Shown: positions 1 through 8,533 of the stretch, piece after piece
Layout: the number at the start of each line of letters is the position of its first letter
How positions within the stretch are numbered: position 1 is the first letter of the stretch
From: Acidobacteriota bacterium
Lineage (GTDB): Bacteria; Acidobacteriota; Terriglobia; Terriglobales; Acidobacteriaceae
Assembly (NCBI GenBank): GCA_021781795.1
Contig: JAJXWA010000014.1
Location: 1 to 58,358 of the forward strand
Direction of reading: 5' to 3'
DNA length: 58,358 bases
Made by a program: the position numbers and the translations under genes
The notes under the pieces: model-generated
Told to the model about the DNA's origin: nothing
Database searches by the model: none
What the model saw: only the letters and a program-made list of their open reading frames with translations

Positions 1-417
1 GTCGCCCATCGAGTCGCGCCGCCTACTTGCCGCTTCTTTCCGTTTGGGCCTTCGCTGCCGAAGCAGCTACTATGCCCGCTGCTGACTTCTGCTGCACGGT
101 CAGGGTGGATTGCTCCACCCTCAGTCCCGGTTCCGGGACAGCCGACAGACCTCCCGAGGTAAGTTCAACCGCCTTCAACGCGCAACCGCCGAATTTACAA
201 CCAGCGCCCTTGATGGATGTGGACTTCGCGATCATTTGCCCGCTCGTCCAGCGCCGTATGCCTCATATCCGGTTCTTGTCCATCGGCTCGCGTCTTTGCT
301 CCACGCTGCTTTCAGACCCCGCCTCGCGACCATGCCCTGGCGCTTCGCTATCACTTCTCCTCCATCAGGATGTGAAGAGGACTTACACCTCCAAGATGTT
401 GAACATGCTCGGCACAC
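1..417 (-). mobile_element. Group II intron, 5' part (domains I to about IV), cut by window edge
   Basis: Read on the minus strand from 417, the sequence opens with GTGTGCC, matching the GUGYG start of group II introns. It continues with a GGAGGTGTAAGTCCTC block, typical of the conserved domain I region around the epsilon motif, and then structured, non-coding-looking RNA sequence to the window edge. The edge lies about where the intron-encoded reverse transcriptase would begin. The 5' exon is a rho-independent terminator (418-446), a target typical of class C introns. The short open frames inside this stretch are the kind of spurious ORFs commonly predicted in such introns. The reverse transcriptase and 3' end are off-window, so completeness is unknown. 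Confidence 0.82.
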
Positions 418-446
418 AAACGAAAGCCCCGCTGTGAAGCGGGGCT
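418..446 (-). terminator. Rho-independent terminator of the glycosyltransferase gene and intron target
   Basis: On the minus strand an 8-bp perfect stem (AGCCCCGC with GCGGGGCT, loop TTCACA) is followed by TTTCGTTT. It lies about 28 bp past the stop of the glycosyltransferase gene. The intron begins at the very next base after the T-rich tail. Confidence 0.88.
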
Positions 447-473
447 CGAGTGCGATGAACTCAATGTGTACCC

Positions 474-1475
474 TCAGAATCCGTCTTTCCCACCCGAAAG
501 CAGGCTTGGTTCTTCAGGGCTGCGCAGCCGAACGAGACGATCAATGGCGTAGGGCGCGCGGTGCTGCGTGGTGTAGTAGTGGCGCACCTGCAGCTCGCCG
601 AGCAGGCCGATGGCCAGCATCTGAATGCCGGCAACAATCAGCACGCCGGCAATCGCGAAGAGCGGACCATGCTGATCCATCACATTCTGGCTCGGATGCA
701 TGATCTTCAATCCAAGCAGCGCCGCGGAGACGATGCTGCCGAAGACGATACCCAGCGCGCCGAAGGTTCCGAAGAAGTGCAGCGGACGCGTCATGTACTT
801 GAGCAGAAAGCGAATGGTGAGCAGATCAAAGAAGACGCGGAAAGTGCGGCCGATGCCGTAGTGGCTCTTGCCGCGCTCTCGGTGCACATTCTTAATCGGG
901 ATCTCACAGATCGATGCGCCGTACCAGCTCGCTAGTGCGGGAATGAAGCGGTGCATCTCACCGTAGAGCGGAATGTTCGTGATCACTTCGCGGCGATAGC
1001 CCTTGAACGTCGTGCCAAAGTCGTGGATGTCCACGCCGGAAAGCTTGGCCATGAGCCAGTTGGCGCAGCGCGAAGGAATGCGCCGCATCACGAAATTGTC
1101 GATTCGCTCCTTGCGCCAGCCGGAGACAACGTCGTAACCCTCTTCGAGCTTCTCGATAAAGTTGGGAATCTCGTTGGGGTCGTGCTGCAGATCGCCATCC
1201 ATGGCAAAGATGTACTCGCCGGAGGCGTGATCGAAGCCGGCGGCCAGCGCTGAGGTCTGCCCGAAGTTGCGACGCAGCTTGACGACAAGCACGCGGCTGT
1301 CCACCGCGGCAATTTCCTCCAGCAGCTTGTAGGTGCGGTCGCTGGAACCGTCATCAACGAGCACCAGCTCAAAACTTTCTCCCACCTGCTCCATCACCTG
1401 TTTGAGGCGGGCATACATGACAGTCACGTTTTCCTCTTCATTGTGAAAAGGAACAACGATGGAATACTTTGGCAT
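474..1475 (-). CDS. Family 2 glycosyltransferase, polyprenyl-phosphate (DPM1/GtrB/ArnC) type
   Basis: The protein of 333 residues begins MPKYSIVVPFHNEE, a typical GT-A family 2 N-terminus. A DDGSSD motif lies near residue 41 and a DGDLQHDP motif near 94; these bind the nucleotide-sugar and metal. Two hydrophobic segments near the C-terminus (about residues 230-253 and 270-293) match enzymes that move a sugar from a nucleotide donor to a membrane polyprenyl phosphate. I chose the ATG at 1475 rather than the upstream in-frame start because homology begins there. No Shine-Dalgarno is visible, but a TATACT box lies at leaderless distance. The sugar and final acceptor cannot be told from the sequence. 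Confidence 0.9.
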   Translation of the reverse strand: MPKYSIVVPFHNEEENVTVMYARLKQVMEQVGESFELVLVDDGSSDRTYKLLEEIAAVDSRVLVVKLRRNFGQTSALAAGFDHASGEYIFAMDGDLQHDPNEIPNFIEKLEEGYDVVSGWRKERIDNFVMRRIPSRCANWLMAKLSGVDIHDFGTTFKGYRREVITNIPLYGEMHRFIPALASWYGASICEIPIKNVHRERGKSHYGIGRTFRVFFDLLTIRFLLKYMTRPLHFFGTFGALGIVFGSIVSAALLGLKIMHPSQNVMDQHGPLFAIAGVLIVAGIQMLAIGLLGELQVRHYYTTQHRAPYAIDRLVRLRSPEEPSLLSGGKDGF

Positions 1476-1481
1476 ATCAAT

Positions 1482-1487
1482 AGTATA
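1482..1487 (-). promoter_or_regulatory. Putative -10 box for a leaderless glycosyltransferase transcript
   Basis: TATACT on the minus strand ends six bases before the ATG at 1475, which would place the transcription start on the start codon. No ribosome binding site is visible in front of the ATG. No convincing -35 box is seen at normal spacing, so this is tentative. Confidence 0.4.
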
Positions 1488-1583
1488 GATGCGGGTTGGA
1501 TGGAAATGGGTGAAAAGATTCCCCCGCTGTGCCGTGCTGCTCAACGCCGGATTGAGGGTGTGGCGTGCGAACCAAACACGCGT

Positions 1584-1895
1584 TTACCGGTCCAGTTCGT
1601 CGAGCATACCTTGCATCTCGCTGAGTGCGTGACGGTTACCGGTGCGGGCCGCGCAGGATATACCGTCTTTGAGCCGCTGAATCGCCTCCGGCACCCGTTG
1701 CTGCTTGGCCAGCGTCTGCGCCGCCATAAAGTAACCCGCTGTATAGTCGGGGTCGTTCGTCAGCAGAGTATCGAACTCCGCCAGCGCCTCGTCGATCTGG
1801 CCGCGGCCAGCTAACTCCATCGCCACGCCGTAGCGGGCGAAGCTGTTCTTCGGGTCAAGGGCAAGAATCTCCTTCAGTCCTGCAAGCTTATCCAT
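1584..1895 (-). CDS. Small TPR-repeat protein
   Basis: The protein of 103 residues starts MDKLAGLKEILALDP. It contains about two to three tetratricopeptide helices (ARYGVAMELAGRGQIDEALAEFDTLL and YFMAAQTLAKQQRVPEAIQRLKDG). There is no signal peptide or membrane segment, so it is probably a cytoplasmic scaffold. The start at 1895 has AGGA six bases upstream; the longer in-frame extension overlaps the divergent thioesterase gene and has no domain character. The partner protein is unknown. Confidence 0.8.
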   Translation of the reverse strand: MDKLAGLKEILALDPKNSFARYGVAMELAGRGQIDEALAEFDTLLTNDPDYTAGYFMAAQTLAKQQRVPEAIQRLKDGISCAARTGNRHALSEMQGMLDELDR

Positions 1896-2051
1896 TCCGT
1901 ATCCTGAGAACGCCGCGTGGCGGCATTTGCGTAATTGGCAGGGATTGCCGAAACTGGAACTGGCGTCTTCTGGGCGACTTCCCCGCTGCCTGCATTGTAT
2001 CGGGCAGGGGAAGCCGGAACGAATACAGCCCGGAGCGGAGCGAGGAAGCGA

Positions 2052-2597
2052 ATGAGTTCGGCTGAGAACCAACCCGCGGCACGCACGGTAGCGAGTACGC
2101 AGTCGGAGATGACGGAAATCATTCTGCCCAACGACACGAACACGCTGGGCAATCTGCTGGGCGGCCGCCTGATGCACTTCATCGATTTGACCGGCGCGAT
2201 GGCCGCCTATCGGCACACGCGCACACACGTGGTGACGGCGGCGATGGATCACATTGACTTTATCCAGCCGGTGCATGTGGGCGATCTGTTGATTTTGAAG
2301 TCGAACGTGAACCGGGCATTTACCAGTTCGCTGGAAGTGGGCGTGAAGGTCTGGGTGGAGCATCCGCAGAACGGCACACTGCTGCATGTTGCCAGCGCGT
2401 ATCTGGTCTTTGTCGCCATCGATACAGAGGGGCGGCCGGTGAAGATTCCCGCGCTGCTGCCGGAAACGCCCAACGAGATTCGCCGCTACAATGACGCGCT
2501 GCGCCGCCGCGAGCATCGCGAAGCCGAGGCTGCGCGCCGCAAGCAGGAAAAGCGCGAACAGGCCGAGCGGTTGAAAGCTGAAGCCGCAAGGGCCTGA
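2052..2597 (+). CDS. Acyl-CoA thioesterase, hotdog fold (YciA/BFIT-like)
   Basis: The protein has 181 residues. The core ILPNDTNTLGNLLGGRLMHFIDLTGAMAAYRH is the conserved catalytic segment of hotdog acyl-CoA hydrolases (N-x-x-G-x-x-x-GG-x-L-M with Asp). It is followed by the DHIDFIQPVHVGDLL beta-strand motif. The C-terminal 40 residues are a charged Glu/Arg/Lys-rich helix beyond the usual domain. It hydrolyses acyl-CoA to free acid and CoA; chain length is unknown. ATG 2052 is preceded by GAGGAAGCG. The gene is divergent from the TPR gene and 46 bp upstream of mrp. Confidence 0.88.
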   Translation: MSSAENQPAARTVASTQSEMTEIILPNDTNTLGNLLGGRLMHFIDLTGAMAAYRHTRTHVVTAAMDHIDFIQPVHVGDLLILKSNVNRAFTSSLEVGVKVWVEHPQNGTLLHVASAYLVFVAIDTEGRPVKIPALLPETPNEIRRYNDALRRREHREAEAARRKQEKREQAERLKAEAARA

Positions 2598-2643
2598 GCC
2601 CCGACAAAGGATTCTGAAAGAACGGAAGGAGTTACTTCAAACA

Positions 2644-3474
2644 ATGGCGCACTCACATGCCATGCCCGCCCCGGTTGCACTGCCGGGTGTTTCCAAGATC
2701 ATTGCAGTCGGTTCCGGCAAGGGCGGAGTCGGCAAAACCACCGTGGCCGTGAACCTGGCGATCGCGCTTTCGCGGCTGGGCCAGCGCGTGGGCCTCATCG
2801 ACGCCGACATCTACGGGCCCAACGTGCCCACAATGATGGGCTCAACGCAGCAGCCGCGTGTGGGCGCCGGCAACCAGATTGAACCGAACGACACCCACGG
2901 CATCAAGACGATTTCCATCGGCTACATCTCGCCGGGCGACAAGCCTCTGGTGATGCGCGGGCCGATGCTGCACCAGATTATCCGCCAGTTCTTGCAGCAG
3001 GTGAACTGGGGCGAGCTCGATTACCTCATCGTGGACCTGCCGCCGGGCACGGGCGACGTGGTGATCTCGCTGGTGCAGACGGTGCCGCTGACCGGCGCGG
3101 TGGTTGTGTCCACGCCGAGTGATGTGAGCCTGCAGGACGCGCGCAAGGCGCTGGAGATGTTTGCGCAGGTGAACGTCGAGGTGCTCGGCATTGTGGAGAA
3201 CATGAGCCACTTCACCTGCCCGCACTGCCACCACGAGATCGACATCTTCTCCAAGGGCGGCGCGGAACGCACAGCCAAGCAGTTCAACATTCCCTTCCTC
3301 GGGTCGATTGAGCTGATTCCAGCGATTCGCGAGGGCGGCGACCGCGGCCTGCCGGTCACGCTGGCTGGCCCGAAGAGCCCACAGGCCGCGGAGTTCTTTG
3401 CCGTGGCGCAGAAGCTGATGGAACGTGCCGAAGCAGCGGCTGCGGCCGCGGGCGACGTGCTCGAAATCAGCTAA
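2644..3474 (+). CDS. mrp: Mrp/NBP35-family Fe-S cluster carrier ATPase
   Basis: The protein of 276 residues has the deviant Walker A GKGGVGKTTVAVNLA near residue 26, DADIYGPNVPTMMG, a LPPGTGD segment typical of Mrp/ApbC, and a CPHCHH motif near residue 196 whose two cysteines bridge an Fe-S cluster in the dimer. It lacks the N-terminal MIP18-like (DUF59) domain of many bacterial Mrp proteins, so it is the short form. The role inferred from the family is transfer of Fe-S clusters to apoproteins in the cytoplasm. A hairpin terminator follows the stop. Confidence 0.93.
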   Translation: MAHSHAMPAPVALPGVSKIIAVGSGKGGVGKTTVAVNLAIALSRLGQRVGLIDADIYGPNVPTMMGSTQQPRVGAGNQIEPNDTHGIKTISIGYISPGDKPLVMRGPMLHQIIRQFLQQVNWGELDYLIVDLPPGTGDVVISLVQTVPLTGAVVVSTPSDVSLQDARKALEMFAQVNVEVLGIVENMSHFTCPHCHHEIDIFSKGGAERTAKQFNIPFLGSIELIPAIREGGDRGLPVTLAGPKSPQAAEFFAVAQKLMERAEAAAAAAGDVLEIS

Positions 3475-3493
3475 CGATTCATCTGTTCAACCT

Positions 3494-3555
3494 ACGCTCC
3501 CAGGTTGGCGATTGCGGCTCATCCGCGTCGAGGCTTGGGAGCGTGGTGTTTTGTT
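3494..3555 (+). terminator. Rho-independent terminator after mrp
   Basis: ACGCTCCCA at 3494-3502 pairs with TGGGAGCGT at 3536-3544 around a loop that contains a second small stem. GGTGTTTTGTT follows. It lies 20 bp past the mrp stop, overlaps the end of the convergent YjbQ gene, and may work in both directions. Confidence 0.7.
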
Positions 3556-3970
3556 ACTCGACGCCCAGCACCTTGACGATGACGCGCTTGCGCCGCTGGC
3601 CATCAAACTCCGCGTAGAAGACGCGCTGCCAGGTGCCGAGGTCGAGACGCCCCGCAGTGACGGGCAGCGTCGTCTCGTGGTGCAGCAGCAGCGCCTTCAG
3701 GTGCGCATCGCCATTGTCTTCGCCGGTCTGGTGGTGCTTGTAGTCGGGACGCGCGGGAGCCAGTTCCTCCAGCCACTTCCAGATATCCTCAATCAATCCA
3801 CCTTCCAGGTCATTGACGTAGATCGCTGCGGTGATGTGCATCGGCGAGACGAAGCAGAGCCCATCTTTCACACCGCTGCGCTTCACCACCTGCTCCACCT
3901 GGTCAGTGATGTGCACCATCTCGCGGCGCTTGGCCGTATTGAAGACCAGGTACTCGGTATGGCTCTTCAT
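3554..3970 (-). CDS. YjbQ/UPF0047 family protein (secondary thiamine-phosphate synthase-like)
   Basis: The protein of 138 residues matches the YjbQ family. Visible marks are an [34 protein letters not shown] region, [46 protein letters not shown] and a C-terminal VIVKVLG strand. Members trimerise into a beta-barrel with conserved His and Glu residues; weak thiamine-phosphate synthase activity has been reported for some. The physiological role is unsettled. The gene lies 40 bp past the stop of glgE on the same strand and may be co-transcribed with it. Confidence 0.87.
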   Translation of the reverse strand: MKSHTEYLVFNTAKRREMVHITDQVEQVVKRSGVKDGLCFVSPMHITAAIYVNDLEGGLIEDIWKWLEELAPARPDYKHHQTGEDNGDAHLKALLLHHETTLPVTAGRLDLGTWQRVFYAEFDGQRRKRVIVKVLGVE

Positions 3971-4010
3971 GCTTCGTCTCCGTCGCCGTTCGGCACTGGT
4001 CGGTGCGCGC

Positions 4011-6008
4011 TTACAGGAAATACTCAAAGTCAGTTTCGACTTTGAGGTGGCGATGAATCTTGAAGATGTGGCCTGCGTGGCGTGCGGGATTGAGCTCGAC
4101 GTAGTTGCGCGGCCCGTGCCACAGATAGCGCTCGCCGGTGAGCAGATCTTCCGCCTCGTAGCCGCGGTCGTAGGGAATCTCAAGTTCACTGAGCGGCAGC
4201 GAGACGAAGCCGGACTGAGTATGGTGCGGATCGAGGTTGACGACGATGAGCAGAAGGTTCGAGCGATCTTCTGACTCCTTGGTGTAGCAGATGAGTTGGT
4301 CGTTCTCTGTGAAGTGGAAACGCAGCGACCAGTCGCTCTGCAGCGCTTCATTCTCATTGCGAATCGCGTTGACCTTCGCGATGAGCGGGCGCAGGCTGTG
4401 CGGGCGGTCGAGATCCCAGTGGCGAATCTCATACTTTTCGGAGTCAAGATATTCTTCACTTCCCTGCCGCACGGGGCGATGCTCCATGAGTTCGAAAGCT
4501 GGCCCATAGATGCCGTAGTTGGCGCCGAGCGTGGCCGCCAGCAGCAGGCGAATGGAGAAGGCAGCGCGGCCGCCAATCTGCAGGAACTCGGTGAGGATGT
4601 CGGGCGTGTTCGGCCACTGGTTGGGGCGGAAGAATTCGCGCACCGGCGTCTGCGTAAGCTCAGTGAGATACGCGGTGAGCTCCCCCTTGGCGTTGCGCCA
4701 CGGAAAGTAGGTGTAGGACTGGCTGAAACCAAGCTTGGCCAGGCGATACATAATCTTGGGGCGCGTAAAGGCTTCAGCGAGAAAGAGGACTTCAGGATGG
4801 TCGCGTTTGATCTCCGTGATGCACCACTCCCAGAAGGGAAAGGCCTTGGTGTGCGGGTTATCGACGCGGAAGATCGTGACGCCCTGCGCAATCCAATACT
4901 CAAAGACGCTCTTCAGCTCCTGCCACATTCCCGGCCAGTCGGCGCTCTCGAAGTCAAAGGGATAAATGTCCTGATACTTCTTCGGCGGATTCTCAGCGTA
5001 TTGAATCGTGCCGTCGGGGCGCTTGCGGAACCAGTTCTCGTGTTCGCTCACATAGGGGTGATCGGGCGCGGCCTGGAATGCAATGTCCATGGCGACGGAG
5101 AGATTCATTTGCTGCGCCTTTGCGATAAAGCGGCGGAAGTCTTCGAGAGTGCCGAGTTCGGGCAGGATGGATTTGTGCCCGCCTTCGACGGAGCCGATGG
5201 CCCACGGGCTGCCGTGGTCGCCGGGCTGGCACTCGGGGTTGTTGTTGCGGCCTTTGCGAAAGGTGCGGCCGATGGGATGAATGGGCGGCATGTAGACAAC
5301 GTTGAAGCCCATCTCGGCGATGTAGGGCAGGCGGCGCTCGCAGTCGGCGAAGGTGCCGTGCTGGCCGGGCTGCTGCGCCGTGGAGCGCGGGAAGAATTCG
5401 TACCAGGAGCTGAAGCGCGCGCGCACGGGCTCAACGACGATCTTCACTTCGCGATCGGATTCCGTGGCGTGGCTCTTGTCGGGATAGCGCTGGGCGAGTT
5501 CGTGCAGCGTGGGATCAGTGGCGTGGATGCGCAGATCTTTCGCAGGCTTGCCGGAGCGCAGCACGGCGGCGCGATCCTGCAACCATGCTGCGTCAGCGCC
5601 GGCTGCCCGGCCGGCGGCTTCGCTGATGAGGTCCGCACCGATGAGGTAATCGACCGGTGTGTCGGAGTCCGCCTTAATGCGCTTCAGCAGCGCCGCGCGC
5701 CACGTTTCAAAATGATCGACCCAGCCCACCACCTTGAAGCCGTAGCGGCCCAGCTCGCTGACGCGGAAGGCTCCGGCCCAGCGGTCGTTGACGAGCGGGT
5801 GCATGCGAATTTCCGTCCACTCACCGGAGCCCTCGCGATGCGCCAGCAACGACGCGGCGATGGAGTCATGGCCGTCGGTGAAGATGTCTGCCTCGACGCG
5901 CACCTGGTCGCCGACGGTACGCTTGGCCGGGAAGCGGCCTGCATCCACCTCCGGCGAGATGGCTTCAATCACAACACGTTTGCGTCCGTCTTTGGGTGTG
6001 TGGCTCAT
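4011..6008 (-). CDS. glgE: Alpha-1,4-glucan:maltose-1-phosphate maltosyltransferase
   Basis: The protein of 665 residues is full length for GlgE (GH13_3). An N-terminal beta-sandwich ([25 protein letters not shown]) precedes the catalytic barrel. The nucleophile is the Asp in FRVDNPHTK and the acid/base is the Glu in FLAEAF. The enzyme adds maltose units from alpha-maltose-1-phosphate to alpha-1,4-glucan in the cytoplasm. The gene follows the glgM-type synthase on the same strand after 57 bp, so donor synthesis and polymerisation are paired. No treS, pep2 or glgB is nearby. Confidence 0.95.
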   Translation of the reverse strand: MSHTPKDGRKRVVIEAISPEVDAGRFPAKRTVGDQVRVEADIFTDGHDSIAASLLAHREGSGEWTEIRMHPLVNDRWAGAFRVSELGRYGFKVVGWVDHFETWRAALLKRIKADSDTPVDYLIGADLISEAAGRAAGADAAWLQDRAAVLRSGKPAKDLRIHATDPTLHELAQRYPDKSHATESDREVKIVVEPVRARFSSWYEFFPRSTAQQPGQHGTFADCERRLPYIAEMGFNVVYMPPIHPIGRTFRKGRNNNPECQPGDHGSPWAIGSVEGGHKSILPELGTLEDFRRFIAKAQQMNLSVAMDIAFQAAPDHPYVSEHENWFRKRPDGTIQYAENPPKKYQDIYPFDFESADWPGMWQELKSVFEYWIAQGVTIFRVDNPHTKAFPFWEWCITEIKRDHPEVLFLAEAFTRPKIMYRLAKLGFSQSYTYFPWRNAKGELTAYLTELTQTPVREFFRPNQWPNTPDILTEFLQIGGRAAFSIRLLLAATLGANYGIYGPAFELMEHRPVRQGSEEYLDSEKYEIRHWDLDRPHSLRPLIAKVNAIRNENEALQSDWSLRFHFTENDQLICYTKESEDRSNLLLIVVNLDPHHTQSGFVSLPLSELEIPYDRGYEAEDLLTGERYLWHGPRNYVELNPARHAGHIFKIHRHLKVETDFEYFL

Positions 6009-6065
6009 GGCGTTCTGGCTTCCTCAAATTCTCGATGGCTTTGGGTCGTCGTAATGTATTTGGTG

Positions 6066-7295
6066 CTACTTCTTTGCGCTGCGTTTGCGCTCTTCAATCA
6101 GCTGCGCGTAGAGCGCGATGGTCTGGTGCGCAATCGCTGTCCAACTGAAGATCTCTTCTACGCGACGCCGACCGGCCTCGCCATAGCGGCGGCACTTCTC
6201 CGGGTCTTGCAGCATCTCGTTGAGACGCGCGGCGAGGTCGCGTGCGAACTTTTCAGGATCGCGCGGAAAACTGGTGACGGGGTCGGCATCAAAGGGAACA
6301 AGATATCCGGTCTCTCCCTCGACGACGACTTCCTTGATGCCGCCTGTCGAGCTGGCGACGACGGGGGCGCGGCAGGCCATGGCTTCAAGATTGATGATGC
6401 CGAATGGCTCGTAGACCGAAGGGCAGCAGAAGACGCGCGCATTGCTGTAGAGCTGAATCGCTTCCTGCTTTGTGACCATCTTTTCGATCCACACAATGCG
6501 CGGATGCGCCTTGCGCGCTTCATCGACTTTAGAGCGCAGCTCGGCGGCGATCTCTGGTGTGTCCGGCGCGCCTGCGCAGAGAACGACCTGCGTCTCCGGC
6601 GGCAGGTAGCGGATGGCATCGACGAGGTGCGTGACACCTTTCTGCCGTGTGATGCGCCCGACGAAGAGGATGTAGGGCACGGACGGATCGACGCCGTAAT
6701 CGGTGAGCGCCTTGGTCTCGCTGGTCTTCTGGTACTCGTTGAGGTCGATGCCGTTGTAGATGACGTGAATGCGCGCGGGGTCTACGTCAGGATAGGCGCG
6801 CTGAATGTCGGCCTTGGTGCCCTGCGAGACGGCGATAATGGCGTCGGCGTCGAGCATGGCCGTGCGCTCCATCCACGAGCTCATCGCGTAGCCGCTGCCG
6901 AGCTGCTCGGCCTTCCAGGCGCGCAGCGGTTCAAGGGAGTGCGTGGTGAGCACGAAGGGCACGCCGTACAGCTTTTTGGCGAGGAAGCCCGCCATGGAGA
7001 CGTACCACGTATGCGTGTGGACGACGTCGACGCCGGCGAGCGCCTTGACCTGCGTCAGATTCAGGCTCAACGCTTCAAGCGCGCCTTTGAACTTGCCTTC
7101 CGTCCCGTTGGTGATCTCCGGCCAGGGTTCGGCGCCACGCACATGCAGATTGCCATGGTCGCCGTGCTGCGGCCCCCAGCAGTGGACTTCGACTTCAATC
7201 TCTCTGGCAAGCTCGCGGCTCAGGTAATCGACATGGACTCCTGCGCCGCCATACACCTGCGGCGGATACTCGCGTGTGAACAGGCCAACTCGCAC
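6066..7295 (-). CDS. glgM: GT4 glycogen synthase of actinobacterial type, probably alpha-maltose-1-phosphate synthase (GlgM)
   Basis: The protein of 409 residues has the GT4 N-terminus RVGLFTREYPPQVYGGAGVHV and the donor-site segment VYEPFGIINLEAMACRAPVVASSTGGIKEVV. It is close in kind to the mycobacterial Rv1212c/corynebacterial GlgA group rather than GT5 GlgA. Such enzymes join ADP-glucose and glucose-1-phosphate to make alpha-maltose-1-phosphate for GlgE, which lies directly downstream. I place the start at the GTG at 7295, with GGAGGG six bases upstream. The upstream in-frame ATGs have no homology or ribosome site. A plain ADP-glucose glycogen synthase activity is also possible. Confidence 0.88.
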   Translation of the reverse strand: MRVGLFTREYPPQVYGGAGVHVDYLSRELAREIEVEVHCWGPQHGDHGNLHVRGAEPWPEITNGTEGKFKGALEALSLNLTQVKALAGVDVVHTHTWYVSMAGFLAKKLYGVPFVLTTHSLEPLRAWKAEQLGSGYAMSSWMERTAMLDADAIIAVSQGTKADIQRAYPDVDPARIHVIYNGIDLNEYQKTSETKALTDYGVDPSVPYILFVGRITRQKGVTHLVDAIRYLPPETQVVLCAGAPDTPEIAAELRSKVDEARKAHPRIVWIEKMVTKQEAIQLYSNARVFCCPSVYEPFGIINLEAMACRAPVVASSTGGIKEVVVEGETGYLVPFDADPVTSFPRDPEKFARDLAARLNEMLQDPEKCRRYGEAGRRRVEEIFSWTAIAHQTIALYAQLIEERKRSAKK

Positions 7296-7301
7296 TTTCT
7301 T

Positions 7302-7307
7302 CCCTCC
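7302..7307 (-). promoter_or_regulatory. Ribosome binding site deciding the GTG start of glgM
   Basis: GGAGGG on the minus strand stands six bases before the GTG at 7295-7293, which opens the conserved RVGLFTREYPP segment. This fixes the start 31 codons inside the longest open frame. Confidence 0.75.
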
Positions 7308-7408
7308 GGCACACTGCGCTGCGTCCATGAGTCGCATGCCGGGCAGCGCGTCGCCGTTGAGTCTATCCCGCCGATGTGAGGGGCGCAAGCGCCGCGCATG
7401 TTTGTCCG

Positions 7409-8458
7409 TCAGTGCGCGTGGGCCGGCACTTCCAGAACCTCTGTCAGCACATCGACCGCTCTGAGGCAGTCGGCACGGTTCACATCGTGGTGCGTGACGA
7501 GGCGGACGGCATCCGGCCCGACGGCGCTGCCGAGTACGCCGCGTTCCTTAAGTCCAGCGACGAGCTGCGCAGGCGTGACTTTGCCCGTGAGCCGGAAGAT
7601 CACGATGTTGGTCTCGACGGTCTTCGGGTCGATGGAGACGCCGTCCAGCGTGGCGAGAGCCTCGGCCAGCAGGCGCGCGTTGGCGTGGTCTTCGTGCAGG
7701 CGAGCCGGCATCTGTTCGAGCGCGATGAGGCCTGCAGCGGCGAGGATGCCCGCCTGTCGCATGCCGCCGCCCAGCGCCTTGCGCACAATGCGGGCGCGGT
7801 CGATGACCTCCTGCGAGCCGACGAGCATGGATCCGACCGGCGCGCAGAGGCCCTTCGACAGGCAGAACATCACGGAGTCAAAGCCGCGCGTGAGCGTCTT
7901 CACATCGACGCCGAGCGCCACAGCTGCGTTGAAGATGCGCGCACCGTCGAGGTGGACCGGGAGCTTGCGCTCTTTGGCGCCGGCCCAGATCTCTTCCATC
8001 GCCGCGAGCGGCGTAATGCGGCCGCCGGCCATGTTGGCGGTGTTTTCAATTTCAATCAGACCCGTAGGGGCGCGAAAGGTGCTGCGGCCGTAGATGTACG
8101 GCTCAATCTCCTGCCAGGTCAGAGTGCCCCGTTTCGTCGTAACTGTGCGGAGGATGCAACCGGAGAAAGCCGCCGCTGTCGCCATCTCCCAGTCGAGAAT
8201 ATGAGCGCGGGCCTCGCAGACGACCTCCTGACCGGGCTGCGTGTGGACGCGGATCGCGATCTGGTTGCCCATCGTGCCGGTGGGGACAAAGAGACCGGCT
8301 TCGCGGCCGAAGATTGCGGCGGCGCGCTTTTCCAGCAGATTCACCGTGGGGTCTTCGCCATAGACGTCGTCGCCCACCTCGGCTGAAGCCATGGCGGTGC
8401 GCATCGCTGGCGTGGGCCGCGTCACGGTGTCGGATCTCAAATCAATCCATGCTTCCAC
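7409..8458 (-). CDS. ltaE: Low-specificity L-threonine aldolase
   Basis: The protein of 349 residues is a fold-type I PLP enzyme with the [18 protein letters not shown]-terminus, [15 protein letters not shown], the [10 protein letters not shown] segment with the PLP-binding Asp, and the Schiff-base Lys in [12 protein letters not shown]. It cleaves L-threonine or allo-threonine to glycine and acetaldehyde. The start is GTG with a full AAGGAGGT six bases upstream. The gene ends 113 bp before the glgM start on the same strand; a functional link is not obvious. Confidence 0.93.
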   Translation of the reverse strand: MEAWIDLRSDTVTRPTPAMRTAMASAEVGDDVYGEDPTVNLLEKRAAAIFGREAGLFVPTGTMGNQIAIRVHTQPGQEVVCEARAHILDWEMATAAAFSGCILRTVTTKRGTLTWQEIEPYIYGRSTFRAPTGLIEIENTANMAGGRITPLAAMEEIWAGAKERKLPVHLDGARIFNAAVALGVDVKTLTRGFDSVMFCLSKGLCAPVGSMLVGSQEVIDRARIVRKALGGGMRQAGILAAAGLIALEQMPARLHEDHANARLLAEALATLDGVSIDPKTVETNIVIFRLTGKVTPAQLVAGLKERGVLGSAVGPDAVRLVTHHDVNRADCLRAVDVLTEVLEVPAHAH

Positions 8459-8533
8459 GGTGAGACCTCCTTAAAAACTCACGAGATCAGGTTGCTTGCC
8501 TGCTTCAATGTTTCCGGCTGCCGTTGAATGCGC

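Noticed and set aside
23..417. Two short minus-strand open frames in the intron RNA (ends 235 and 417)
   Set aside because: They lie in the structured 5' part of the group II intron, where such frames are routinely mis-predicted as proteins.
4296..7379. Very long plus-strand open frame opposite glgE and glgM
   Set aside because: It is the antisense shadow of two clearly recognised genes; the product is low-complexity Arg/Ala/Val-rich with no domain, a common effect in GC-rich DNA.
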